A model generated the notes under the pieces. The model was not told where the DNA came from. It saw nothing but the letters and a program-made list of their open reading frames with translations, and ran no database searches. A stretch of 64,000 bases of DNA from Cyanophora paradoxa (taxonomy: Eukaryota; Glaucocystophyceae; Cyanophorales; Cyanophoraceae), in NCBI GenBank assembly GCA_004431415.1, contig QPMI01000579.1, positions 1 to 64,000 of the forward strand, given 5' to 3'. Shown here piece by piece: positions 1 through 9,600 of the stretch. Position numbers and translations under genes: made by a program. The stretch's first letter is position 1; each line of letters starts with the position of its first letter.

Positions 1-1437
1 GGTGCGAGTAGGGGCCCCGTGACCAGCCACTTGACCGAAGTGGTTGCCATTGGGGCTCTTGTCCGCCACTGGACGACATTGGAACTCGACAGTGTAAATG
101 TCGTTGTATCCGAAGCGTCCAGCATCAAAACCAGCCCCGATGCCACCGGCGGGGCTGAGGCGGACGTGGGAGTGATAGCCGACGAATTCGACGCCGGGCC
201 CTCCTCACCCACAATGTTGACGGCCTTCACATAGTATGTGTTAACCACAAAGGACGATGCAGTGGTGTCCGTGTATGGGCTCGTAACATTATGCCCAATC
301 TCCTCTGTCCCTCTGTACACGTTGTAGGAGGTGGCCACGCCAACTGCAGGGGGGGTCCAGGTGATGGCAACGCTGGGAGAATCCGACGAGGGTTGTGAAG
401 TGGAGATTGAGGCCGGTGCTGCCGGATCTGTGGTGACGTGAATGGCCACGCTCTTCAGTCCCTCTCCTGCCGAGTTCGTCGCGGAGACCTGGTACCCGTA
501 CCCCGTACCCCAGACCGTGGTCGCGTCGCTGTATGAGTTGGTCGCGGAGTCTGCGAGGTAGGCCCCGTCTCTGTAAATCTTGTACCCCGTTGCTCCCGTG
601 GAAGCACTCCAGTTGAGGCTGACGGGCTGCTGCTGATCGTTGGGTGCGGTCGCCGTCACGTTCGTGGGTGCGTTCGGCATCGTCCAGACCGGGAGTGGAT
701 CGGACTTTTCGTATTCGACCCCGCCCACGATGCCGGCCACCTGGTAGGAGTATTCCGTACCCCATGCGAGGGCAGTGCTATCGTCAATGTACGAGGTAGA
801 TAGTCCGCTGCTCGCGAATCCGATGGGGGTACCATCTCTGTAAATGCGAATCGAGTCCGCGCCCTCCATGGCCACCCAGTTGATTGTGACAACAAAGGTG
901 GGCTTCGGGAAGCCCGCGGACGCAGGGCCGCCCCCTGCGATAAAATCGCCGTAGGTCTGGGCCGTGGCGGTCGTGAGCGCAGTGTACGCCTCGATCGTGG
1001 GCGTGGAGCCGCCTATGCCTTGGAATTGAATGTAATTGCTCCTCGCGCCCTCGTGGGTGTAGAGCAGCGACTGTGCGTACGTGGTGGGGGGCACTTTGCC
1101 GTCCGAGCCTGTGCTGCTGCTGCCCTGCTCGCGAACCGCAGCCACCCGGTAGAGTCGGAGCTCGCCGAAATTAAAGGGCGAGTTCGTGTATGTGAGCGTG
1201 GGTGCGTTCACCGTGGCCACCAGCGTCCAGGTGCCGTTGAGGCTCGGTGCCCTATACACATTGTACTTGACGGCGTCGGTGACGGCGACCCAATTCATTT
1301 GAAATCCAAAGGTACCGCCCCATTGTTGAGCACTGAGCCCGATCGGATCTGGGCCTGCCCACCGTGAGCGAGATCGGCTCCACGCCATACTGCGGCGCCT
1401 GCACCACCTGCTTCTTCACGAATACGAAGCGGGGCAT
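1..1437 (-). CDS. Fibronectin type III / jelly-roll-like protein, partial, one frameshift
   Basis: The minus strand is open from about 1355 to the window edge and codes for several fibronectin type III-like modules. Repeated landmarks are WGTxYxYQV, YNVYR and IYRDG strands and Pro-Thr linkers, the usual beta-sandwich signature. Near the window edge comes GLVLMLDASDTTTFTL, which resembles the start of LamG/concanavalin-like jelly-roll domains common in phage and large-virus surface proteins. The N-terminal piece begins at ATG 1437 (MPRFVFVKKQVV) but is joined to the rest only across a one-base frameshift in a GGG run near 1355-1365. The C-terminus lies outside the window. There are no introns, unlike the host genes further right. 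A virion or surface-adhesion role is inference. The break may be real decay or an assembly error. Confidence 0.6.
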
Positions 1438-1476
1438 GTTCCTCTACGATCCGAAAAAATATCTGCGCCGGGGTAA

Positions 1477-2156
1477 ATGACTTCCAACTGGTACCAGACC
1501 CTCAGCGGCTCACTTGACGTTGGCAACAACACCAAGGATTTCGCGCGCATCCCTCCGGCAGTTACGTCGACGTCTTTCTGCAAAATCCCGTCGTGATTCA
1601 GGTCGTTCAGAACGCCTACGCCACGCCCAAGATTTACTCCTATCAGCTCTTCTTCGACCCTTTGAGCCTCAGCGCAGAGGTCATCGAGCTGCTGCACGAA
1701 TCCGGCCTCGTGAAAAAGGTGGCGCCGGCGACAGCCACGGCCAACGTCCTGCGCTGTTTGGAAGTTAAGTTCAGGGAGACGGGGTACGGCCCCACCGTGA
1801 ACCAGTACACCAGTACCGACCTGCCGGGGACGGGTGCGTATACGGCGCGGGGTACGCTCAAGGGCGACGTGCTCTTCACAAAATTCAATCCGAGTCCCGC
1901 CACCCTGGGGGCCCTCTACACGGGCGGCAACCCGCGCGCTTCCGGGCTACCCCGCTTTCCCTTCACCTTCTTCAAGTTCCAGGTCTTCCCCCTCACGTAC
2001 GCCGCAGACCAGCCCCATTTCAGCACGGGCGCCAGCCTCTGCGCGGAGCTGCGCGAGTGCTCGATTTCCTACAGGCACACCACCGGCTCCGACGCCGTGC
2101 AGCCCGCGGCCCGCATCTCGGGCATCGGCAACGACATCGCCCTCTTCTACGGATAA
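1477..2156 (+). pseudogene. Virus-like structural-type protein, copy 1, frameshifted
   Basis: An intronless reading frame starts at ATG 1477 (MTSNWYQTLSG) and shifts frame once, at a CCC run around 1551-1558. It then runs open to TAA at 2156. The product would be about 225 residues, rich in aromatic and beta-type segments (FPFTFFKFQVFPL, SLCAELRECSISY). It is clearly paralogous to the next gene: both have a QNPV core, a segment of FTxFxF type and an AEL(R/I)E motif in the same order. I do not recognise the family. The neighbours (FN3/jelly-roll protein, HNH nuclease, no introns) suggest a viral virion component, which is inference. The frameshift is consistent with loss of one C. Confidence 0.5.
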
Positions 2157-2179
2157 TCTTTCTCATTCGAGATCGCAAA

Positions 2180-2959
2180 ATGCCGACCACCTCGGCCACC
2201 ATCGTGAAGACCGTGCTGCCTACCCCGATTTCTACGGCGACACCGTAGCGGCCAACGCTGGACGGATTCCGTGGTCTGGGACGGCAACTACGCCTCCATG
2301 CTGACCGTGAAAATCCAGAATCCAGTCATGCTGCGCATCACCTCCAACGACTTCGAGAATCCCGCCTCCTGCTCCGTGTACGTGTACTTTGACATCGACT
2401 CGGGCGTGAGCGCGGACGAGGCCGAGGCCTCTGGCTTTCCGGCCTCCTTAAAAAGATAGAGCCCTCCGTACCCGATCGGCCCGCGATTCGCGTGCTCGAG
2501 CTCAAGTTCACTGCGAACACCGCCCTCACCCGCACATTTAATGGCGGCTCCAAGACTCACATCGACGGTGCTGCCATCGATAGCACGCGCAAAACTACAC
2601 AGGCCGTCCCCTTTGAGATGTACAACCTCTGGAAGATGACCGCAAAGGAGATGATGACGAATGCCACCACGGGCGGAGTCTCGGGTACCTTGTTTTCCTA
2701 CGATTCCTCGAATCCCCGTACCCAGGTCTGGCCCCGGCTTCTCTTCACGAAATTCACTTTCAAATTGTACAACAACATTGCGGGTATGCCTACCTCTGGA
2801 ATGGTCGTGGGCTCTACCCTCATGGCCGAGCTGATAGAAGCGGAGGCCGACTACACCACCGCCACCACCAACCCTGCAAACGGCACGGCTACAAACTACG
2901 TAGCCTGGAGCACGATCGACCGTGAGTACGACACTAAGATTCACACCACTAGCATCTAG
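2180..2959 (+). pseudogene. Virus-like structural-type protein, copy 2, multiply frameshifted
   Basis: This is a tandem paralogue of the preceding gene. It starts at ATG 2180 (MPTTSATIVKTVL) and reaches TAG at 2959, but three frames are needed. The frame moves by -1 near 2217-2225 (CCCC), near 2250-2265 and at the A5 run 2450-2454. Each shift fits one missing base. The open segments carry KIQNPVMLRI, VLELKFTANTALTRTF and LLFTKFTFKLYNN, matching copy 1 in order. The last 11 bases overlap the convergent HNH gene. The family is unknown; a virion role is inferred only from context. Intact or broken status should be read together with the frameshifts in both neighbours. Confidence 0.5.
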
Positions 2960-3314
2960 ACTGGCTAAGCTGCATTAGCGCCTGCGCCGCCTCCATCATC
3001 TCCCGAATCTCCTCGCTCTTCTCCTGCAAATTGGCGTACCCCCTCCTCTTCTTGCGAATCTCCGACATCGATGCCCAGCGCAGGTTCTCCCTCCTGTAGT
3101 CCAGCGGGTTGCCGTTGATGTGTTCCACGTAGCGTCCACGCGGCGACTTCCCGAGGATCAGCTGGGAGAGGTAGTGCTTGCGCCCTCCGAACGTCTTGCT
3201 CACCCTGTCCCTGTCCACTCTCCAGGGAAACTCCAAGGCACTCGGGGGTACGTCCGAGTTGACCAGGACGTTGTAGGCGACGTCTTGCGAGTCGGTGCAC
3301 CGGAGCAGGGCCAT
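2949..3314 (-). CDS. HNH homing-type endonuclease
   Basis: An intact 121-residue intronless ORF that starts at ATG 3314. Residues about 62-82 contain YVEHINGNPLDYRRENLRW, the H-x-N-G-x-x-x-D-x-R-x-x-N-L core of the HNH_3 / AP2-associated HNH family seen in phage and giant-virus homing endonucleases. Upstream of it, FGGRKHYLSQLILG matches the beta-strands that usually precede the motif. The C-terminus is a short charged helix. Metal-dependent DNA nicking or cleavage is the known family activity. It lies between the broken structural-type genes and a dispersed repeat and is one of the few unbroken genes of the island, as expected for a selfish element. Confidence 0.8.
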   Translation of the reverse strand: MALLRCTDSQDVAYNVLVNSDVPPSALEFPWRVDRDRVSKTFGGRKHYLSQLILGKSPRGRYVEHINGNPLDYRRENLRWASMSEIRKKRRGYANLQEKSEEIREMMEAAQALMQLSQSRC

Positions 3315-3337
3315 TTTGCCCTAGGTTCAGAAAAACC

Positions 3338-3426
3338 TGGGACTTGGGACTTGGGACTTGGGACTTGGGACTTGGGACTTGGGAAGAGTTGAAACCCAGG
3401 TCCCGGCCCAGACTTTCTCCAGGATC
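3338..3426 (-). repeat. Dispersed GGGACTT repeat, copy A (inverted)
   Basis: The core 3339-3384 is six units of GGGACTT plus GGGA. On the minus strand it is preceded by a flank (3385-3426) that matches the flank of copy B, including GATCC, a GAAA/TCTGGGCC stretch and AACTCTTCCC. It lies 24 bp upstream of the start codon of the HNH gene. Confidence 0.85.
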
Positions 3427-3477
3427 AGAAATTTGTCAGACAAGTCAGGTGAGTTTTTCTACCGACTTTTTTAATCA

Positions 3478-3557
3478 TAGTCTTTTTTACTCGTAGTCTT
3501 TTTTACTCGTAGTCTTTTTTACTCGTAGTCTTTTTTACTCGTAGTCTTTTTTACTCT
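3478..3557. repeat. 16-bp tandem repeat (AGTCTTTTTTACTCGT)
   Basis: Five near-perfect copies of a 16-bp unit containing a T6 run lie between dispersed repeat copies A and B. No coding potential is seen here. The region 3390-3860 otherwise holds only repeats. Confidence 0.9.
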
Positions 3558-3705
3558 TACCATCTTTCGTAACCGTAATCGTACCCCCTGTCACACGACA
3601 TCACACTTGAAATCTCACCTGGAATGTCACCAGAAACGTCGTATGCGGAATTCCGTACCCCTTTCTAAGTCTGCCCGGTGGTTAGGGACTTGGTGCAGCA
3701 AACTC

Positions 3706-3792
3706 TCGGATCCAGTGAAACTCTGGGCCCAGACCCTGAGTCTAACTCTTCCCAAGTCCCAAGTCCCAAGTCCCAAGTCCCAAGTCCCAGGA
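3706..3792 (+). repeat. Dispersed GGGACTT rep (CCCAAGT strand), copy B
   Basis: The core 3751-3790 is five CCCAAGT units plus CCCAG. The left flank (about 3706-3750) is shared with copies A and C (CAGACxCTGAxTCTAACTCTTCCC). It lies downstream of the stop codon of the minus-strand gene that ends at 3863. Confidence 0.85.
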
Positions 3793-3862
3793 TCGCGCCA
3801 AGTCGTAACTGAATAGTCGGCCAATTTTTACAAGTATGTACAATGGAATGACGCAATACTAT

Positions 3863-4915
3863 TTACAGCATCTCAAAGTCAGAGTCATCATCGGAAACCA
3901 AGTCAATCGGGGCCTCGGGCGCCGACTTAAGGGGAATGCGGGGAAGGGCCTGCGCTGCCTGCACTAAGTCCTGCCGCTCCTGCTCGCGCTGCGCCGCCAA
4001 GGCCGCTGCCGCCTCTGCCTCGCGCCGCTGCTGAGCCTCGACGCGCGCCCTAAGTTCCGCTGCCTCCTTCTTCTTGCGCTCGGCAATCTTGGCCAGCGTC
4101 ATCTCGCGACGAAGAAGGCGCTCGTGACGCAACTTGCGCCGGAGTTCGGCCATTTCGCGCTTGGCGATGATGCGCTTCTCAATGGTCTTGACGTGCTGAG
4201 TCAGGCGCTCGGTGTAGTGTGACGTCACGCGAGAACGGGCAATGCCAGCGCCGATCTTCAAGTCTTTTTCGTGTTCCTTGGCGGGATTCTTGACTCGCTC
4301 GGAGTTGTCGGTGAATGACGTGGTCTCCATGAACTTCTTCTTGACGATTGACTTGGTCTTGATAATGCGGCGCTTGCGAGTCGGGTTTTCGTTGTCGCCT
4401 TCAGAGTCGGAAGAGGACTCAGAGTCGTATGGAATCGGCACGTCAAAGTCGATAAAGTCGTTGATGTCAGACTCGGCGTCAGAGGCCTCGGACTCGGCGT
4501 CATCGACTGGCTCGGGAGCGGGCTCGGCGACGGGCTGAGGGGCAGATGACGACGATGACGGAGGGGGGTAATTCGTGAAGACTTGAGGGGGATAGGCCCA
4601 GGCGAGCGTCTCGGCGGCAGACTCGGCGAAAAGCTTGGGGTCGCCCCAGCCAGTGGGAGTCTTGACCCAGCCGGGGACGGGGGGCACGTCGACGGGCTCG
4701 GGCTTGGGCTCGGGCTTGGGTTGCTTGGACTTGGGCAGAAGGGAGGATACAAAGTTGAGGTTGATGGTATGGAAGCCTTCTCCGCTGTGAGCTTGGTAGA
4801 GGTACCCCAGCTTGCGGGCACGCTTCTCCATTTCACGGGTAGGCCAATCGCGGGACTTAGCCCACATCTCACGGGCCTTGGCAAGGTCCTCGACAAGCTC
4901 AGAGGGAATCGACAT
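3863..4915 (-). CDS. Unknown acidic/coiled-coil protein of the virus-like island
   Basis: A 350-residue intronless ORF. The first true ATG is at 4915 (MSIPSELVEDLAKAREMW); the frame is open a little further upstream but has no ATG there. The first 70 residues look globular. Then come a Pro-Glu-Lys linker (KPEPKPEPVDVPPVPGW), a Ser/Asp/Glu-rich acidic stretch (about 140-190), a basic stretch, and a long Arg/Glu/Ala helix (about 235-320) of coiled-coil type. The C-terminus is very acidic (LVSDDDSDFEML). No family is recognised. It could be a viral scaffold or DNA-associated protein, but nothing in the sequence proves that. The frame is undamaged, in contrast with the genes to its left. Confidence 0.6.
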   Translation of the reverse strand: MSIPSELVEDLAKAREMWAKSRDWPTREMEKRARKLGYLYQAHSGEGFHTINLNFVSSLLPKSKQPKPEPKPEPVDVPPVPGWVKTPTGWGDPKLFAESAAETLAWAYPPQVFTNYPPPSSSSSAPQPVAEPAPEPVDDAESEASDAESDINDFIDFDVPIPYDSESSSDSEGDNENPTRKRRIIKTKSIVKKKFMETTSFTDNSERVKNPAKEHEKDLKIGAGIARSRVTSHYTERLTQHVKTIEKRIIAKREMAELRRKLRHERLLRREMTLAKIAERKKKEAAELRARVEAQQRREAEAAAALAAQREQERQDLVQAAQALPRIPLKSAPEAPIDLVSDDDSDFEML

Positions 4916-5253
4916 CTGCGCAAAGGGAAGAGAGATCAGCAAAGGCAAAACGTGAGGTGACTGAGAGAGCGGACTTGTGAAAATTCGGAGAGGCAGGGTT
5001 TCCTTGGGCTGAGAGAAGGCGGCGAACCCGTTTCAAGAGTGAGGCAAAATGGCGGCGGACCGCGGTTTTGTTGCCGATTTTTTTCGCGGTCTAGTTCGCA
5101 ACGGAAAACGTTGCCAACTGGCCTGAAAAAAGCCAAATTTAGCGTTGGACCGAAGACAGAAAAAGGAGCCGGCCTGACGGAAATTGCCCGAGTGCGTCCG
5201 CCGAAGGTCGAGTCTCGGATGGGGGGTACACCCTCAGGGGGCCCCCTGGCCCC

Positions 5254-5724
5254 TCACCCTGGTAGTACCCTCTCAAGGGGATTTTCGAAGCCGTACAATT
5301 CTTGGTAAGTCTCGTAATCCGGGCTGTACCCCCTCACAATCTGCGGGAGCCCCATTGAAAGCCTCCGTCTATCCTCTCTCAATTCCCTGCGGAAAAGTCT
5401 ACGGTCTTCTCGAGCTTCGCGCGTCACGCCAGCTGGGCGTGGTCTATGATTGTTAGGGTTGTCGTAGCCTGGTCCCACCAGCCTCACGAAATTTTCGCGT
5501 ATGGCCTCGGGGAGACTCTGGAAACGGTTCGTTGCGTGGAACTCGATCCATTCATTGAATCGACGCGGATATTGACGGATGACTTCAAGCACGCCCTGTG
5601 TGTTGGGCTCTGGTGTTATGTCGGGAATGTCATGTCCTGTGAGGTGCCAACGCCAGAACTCGCGCAGCCTCTCGAATGCCATATTCAACTCAAAGGGGAA
5701 ATCGTAATAGAGATTGCCTGACAT
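5254..5724 (-). CDS. Unknown 156-residue basic protein of the island
   Basis: An intact intronless ORF from ATG 5724 (MSGNLYYDFPFELNMAFERL). Residues 15-80 are predicted helical with several Trp (FWRWHLTGHDIPDITPEP). Residues 105-135 are dominated by Arg and Glu (REDRRLFRRELREDRRRL). The tail is aromatic (YSPDYETYQELYGFENP). I do not recognise the family. Copy C of the dispersed repeat lies about 50 bp upstream of its start, as copy A does for the HNH gene, so the repeat may be regulatory. Composition and lack of introns place it with the virus-like island and not with the host genes. Confidence 0.5.
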   Translation of the reverse strand: MSGNLYYDFPFELNMAFERLREFWRWHLTGHDIPDITPEPNTQGVLEVIRQYPRRFNEWIEFHATNRFQSLPEAIRENFVRLVGPGYDNPNNHRPRPAGVTREAREDRRLFRRELREDRRRLSMGLPQIVRGYSPDYETYQELYGFENPLERVLPG

Positions 5725-5744
5725 TTTTCTCCCCGTCCGAAAAT

Positions 5745-5832
5745 TTCCCCGCTTTTGAGTCCAGACTCTGATTCTAACTCTTCCCAAGTCCCAAGTCCCA
5801 AGTCCCAAGTCCCAAGTCCCAAGTCCCAGGTC
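5745..5832 (+). repeat. Dispersed GGGACTT rep (CCCAAGT strand), copy C
   Basis: The core 5783-5828 is six CCCAAGT units. The left flank (CAGACTCTGATTCTAACTC) matches copy B with few changes. Same orientation as copy B, opposite to copy A. Confidence 0.85.
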
Positions 5833-5961
5833 ACATTTTTCTCCCATTTTGACTCGAGATTTTGCCCAAGTCCAAATCCGGCCCCGGGATTCGAACCCTC
5901 GTTTTGGGTCGATTTCACGCGTGAAAAACGCACTTTTCGGCCTTTTCCGATTTTTCCTTTC

Positions 5962-6072
5962 TCGCGATCGCAGAAATGCCCCCGATCTCGAAATCGCGAT
6001 CGAAAAGGGTCGCGATCGGGAGAAAGTCGCGATCACCAGGGTCGCGATCGGCTCGTGATCGCCGCGATCGCC
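5962..6072. repeat. Cluster of CGCGATCG-type palindromes
   Basis: Six CGCGATC motifs lie within 110 bp, two of them as full GCGATCGC octamers, at irregular spacing. The surrounding 5840-6660 has no convincing gene. It holds a TATATAG at about 6200 and marks the change from the island to GC-rich host DNA. Confidence 0.6.
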
Positions 6073-6665
6073 AGCCTCGGAAGGGGTACCCCCACAGCTG
6101 TTGCGGCGGTTATAAGAACCTCCGCAATCCAAGCGTCACTTCCGAGTCTCGAGCTCTCGGAGTTGACTTTTCGCGTTTGGCCCATTGATGGCCCTCCTAT
6201 ATAGAGCTCTAACTCGCGCGCGCTTCCATGCCCGATTGCGATCGCACTCGGATCCGGGATCCGGACGTGCACGAAAGCTCCGGATTCTAGGTGCTGTACC
6301 CCGGCGCGCCCAGGTTCTGGATCGCGCGGCGGCCCGGCGGGTCGGTCCGCGCGGGGCCGGCTCGCAGAGGCTTCCCGCGCGGAGCACTCTGACCGTCATA
6401 TGCACCGAACTGCAGTGAAGTACTGGAGTAGTACTAGTCTTCCGAAGTTCGCTGCGCGCGCCCTCTGGTTCATCGGGTTGCCGGCCAGGCGGCGAGCTAC
6501 TGCATCGGCCATCTTTGCGGCTTGCATCGTGCGGCGCAATCAAGAGAGCGCCCCCCGTGCCGGCGCCGGCGCAATCTCAGCCGCAACTTCGAGTTAACGT
6601 TCACGGCGCGCGCGCCCTTCCCTTAAGCTTGAGCTTGCGGCGGCGCGGCGGGCGTGCCGGTCGCG

Positions 6666-9600
6666 ATGGAGGGATGTAACGGAGCGGGGCGGACCGACGG
6701 CGGGTCGCACGTCGCCTTTGAGGTGCCGCCCCTACGTCCTCCGCGCGGCCGCATGAACCGTTTCAGGCCCCGCTGCGCTGCGCCCCGCTGAGGGCGCTGG
6801 GCCCAGGGCCTCGGCTACACGGTCGCGGCGCCGGCTCGGAGCGTGCGCGATCGGCTCCGGCCGCTGCTGCCGGCCGCGCTCCGCGGCAGCGCCTCCGGGG
6901 TACCGGTGGTCGCGGAGGGGCGGCGGGTGCTGGGCGGGGCGAGCGGGGAGGTGCGGGCGGGGACGGTGACGGCGGTGCTGGGCGGGAGCGGCTCGGGCAA
7001 GACGACGCTGCTGAGCATCCTCGCCGCGCGCCTCGCCGGCTTCGAGGGCTCCCTCCTCGTCGACGGCCGGCCCCTCCGCACCGCCCGCGCCCGCACCGCC
7101 TACGCCCGCGCCGTCGCATTCGTACCCCAGGCGCGCTCCGAGCTCGAGCCCGCCGCCCGCCCCCCCGCCCTACCCTCGGGATCGACCTCCTTTGCCCGGC
7201 GCAGGAGGAGGCGTTCGTGGGGCTGCTGACGGTGCGGGAGACGCTCGCCTTCCGCGCCGCGATGGCCCTGCCCCGCCTCCACCCCGCCCAGCGCGCCGCC
7301 CGCGTGCGCTCCCGGCCCTGGCCCCGGCCCGCAGCCGCCATATGCATGCGTGCCCCCCACCGGGCCCCCGCGAGCGTGACGCGGCGCGGGCGGGCGGGGC
7401 GGGGGCAGGTGGAGGCGCTGCTCGCGGACCTCGACCTGACGGCGTGCGGCGGTCGGCGCGTGGCGGCCGTCAGCGGCGGCGAGCGCCGCCGCCTCTCCAT
7501 CGCCTGCCAGCTCGTCAAGGCGCCCCGTGCGCCCCGCCTGCCCGATCCCACCTGATCCGATCCCGCCCTGCCCTCGTCTCTCCCGGCCCCCTTCGACCCC
7601 CCCGCAGGGGTACTCCTCGCGGACGAGCCCACGACGGGCCTCGACTCGCTCAACGCTTTCTACGTGCTCCAGGTGCCCCTGCACCGATCCGTGTACCCCC
7701 TCCCTCCTCACGGGGCGGGGGCAGCTGCTGCGGCGGGTGGCGGAGGGCCGGGGGACGGCGGTGGCTGCGGCCGTCCACCAGCCCTCGCGCGAGATCTTCG
7801 AGCTCTTCGACCAGGTACCCCCGCCCCGGTGACGAACGATTCCTCCCCCTCGCCCTGGCTCACTACCCCCCTTCTACACCTCCCCCCCTTCCCCTTCTTT
7901 TTCCAGGTCCTCCTCCTTTCCAGCGGACGCATGGTACCTTCCTTTTCCCCGAACCCCCCGTCTCTCCTTTCGGCTCATGTACCCCCTTCTTAGGTGTACT
8001 GCGGTCCCCGTGCGGAGTTCGTCCCGCGTTTCGAGGCCGCCGGCTACCCCTGTCCCAAGTGCCCTTCCCTTTCTCTTCCCCTACCCCCGTTCCCCCCGCC
8101 AATCCGCGGGCCCCGCAGGCACGCGAATCCCGCCGACTTTTACGTCGACGTCACCGCCGTCGATTCCCGTACCCCCGCCGCGGCCGCCGCTTCCTCGAGA
8201 GTGCGTGTACCCCCCTTCGCCTCCCAACCTCTTCGCCCCGCTGCCTCTCACCGAGGCCGGGCCGCCCACCGCAGCGCCTCGGCCGCATCATCGGAGCGGT
8301 GCGAGCGGCGGCGGCGGCGGCGGCGGAGTCGGAGGGGGCGCAGTGCGGGGCGGGAGCGCGGCCGCGCATGGGGCCGGCGCTGCGCGCGCTCCTTCCGGGC
8401 TCGACGAACGACGAGGGCGAGGCGAACGGGGGCGGGGGGGAGGCCGAGGGGCCGGCCCCCCGCGCCGACCGCGGGGCCCCGCTCTCTCGCTCTGCGTCGC
8501 GGGCGCCGTTCCTGGGAGCCCCCTCGGACCCCTCGGGCCCCGACGGAAAGGACGAAGGGAGCGAACGGTGCGCCCGCCACCTTCCCCCCCGTGCTCCCGC
8601 CCGGGCTGAGCGCGGGAGGCGGGCGGGGAGTAGGGGGCGGGTGTCGTACGGGGGGGCGCTGAGGCTGCTGGTGGGGCGCCACTGGGCCGTCACCCGCCGC
8701 GAGGTCCCCAACTCCGTCATGCGCATCGGCCAGGCACCCGCCCCCGCCCCGCCCCCGCCCCTGGGGCCTTGGGTGCGACGCGCTGGGGGCGGCAGTTCGC
8801 GGCGTTCGCGTCGATCAGCTGGGCCTACATCATCTCCCTCGGCTACTCCCAGGCCCGGCCCCCGGCCTATCCCCGCCGGCCCTCGCGGGTCCGGCCACTG
8901 ACCGGCGCGGCAGGCGAGCGTGACGACGCGGGCGGGGCTGATCTACCGCGTCCTCACCAACGGCGCCCTCACCGCGATGTGTACGCCCGCCCGGCACGCG
9001 CCGCCCCCGCCGGCCCGCCGAGGCCCCCGCGCTGCAGCGACGGCGGTGGCGTGCTTCCCGCCGGCCCGCGACGTCTTCTTCGCCGAGCGCCGTGAGCGCC
9101 TCTACCCCCCCTCCGCCTTCATCGTCCAGTACACCCTCTCCGAGTTCCCGGCCCGCCGGCCCCCGCCCCCGCGCCGCCCCGCCCTGCCGCCGGCCCCCGG
9201 CTGAGGCGGGGCGCGCGGGGGCAGGTGATCCTCGGGGGCGCTACGGCGATCTGGGGGGTGCTCTACTGGGCCACGGGGATGAAGGCCGAGGCGCACGCCG
9301 CCGCCGTCTTCTTCCTCGCCCTCCTCGCCTCCTGCTCCTGGGGCGAGTCGGTCCGTCCTCCCGGGCCCCGTGGCCCCTGCTTCTGGGGCCAGTCGGGCAC
9401 CGGGGCGGCGGGGCGGCGGCAGGTGGCGCTCCTGGTGATGAGCGGGGTGCGGAGCGGGGTGCTGGCCGGCGGCATCGCCTCCCTTCTCGTCATCCTCTTC
9501 TCCACCGTCCGCCCTCGGCCCCGCCCCCGCGCCCCGCCCCCCTCCGCAGCGCTCCCGCCTCTCACATCGGCCCCCGCCGACGTGCGCGGCAGACGTCGTT

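Noticed and set aside
2448-2456. Programmed -1 frameshift site at TTAAAAAG
   Set aside because: The heptamer does not fit X-XXY-YYZ in the reading frame, and the same gene has two other shifts, so a lost A is simpler.
5880-5905. tRNA T-arm-like GGGTTCGAATCCC on the minus strand
   Set aside because: No matching acceptor, D or anticodon arms within 80 bases; the sequence is in repeat-rich DNA.
7192-8901. 569-codon open frame on the plus strand in the ABCG gene
   Set aside because: Most of it crosses introns and off-frame exons; only its 8270-8733 part is true coding sequence.
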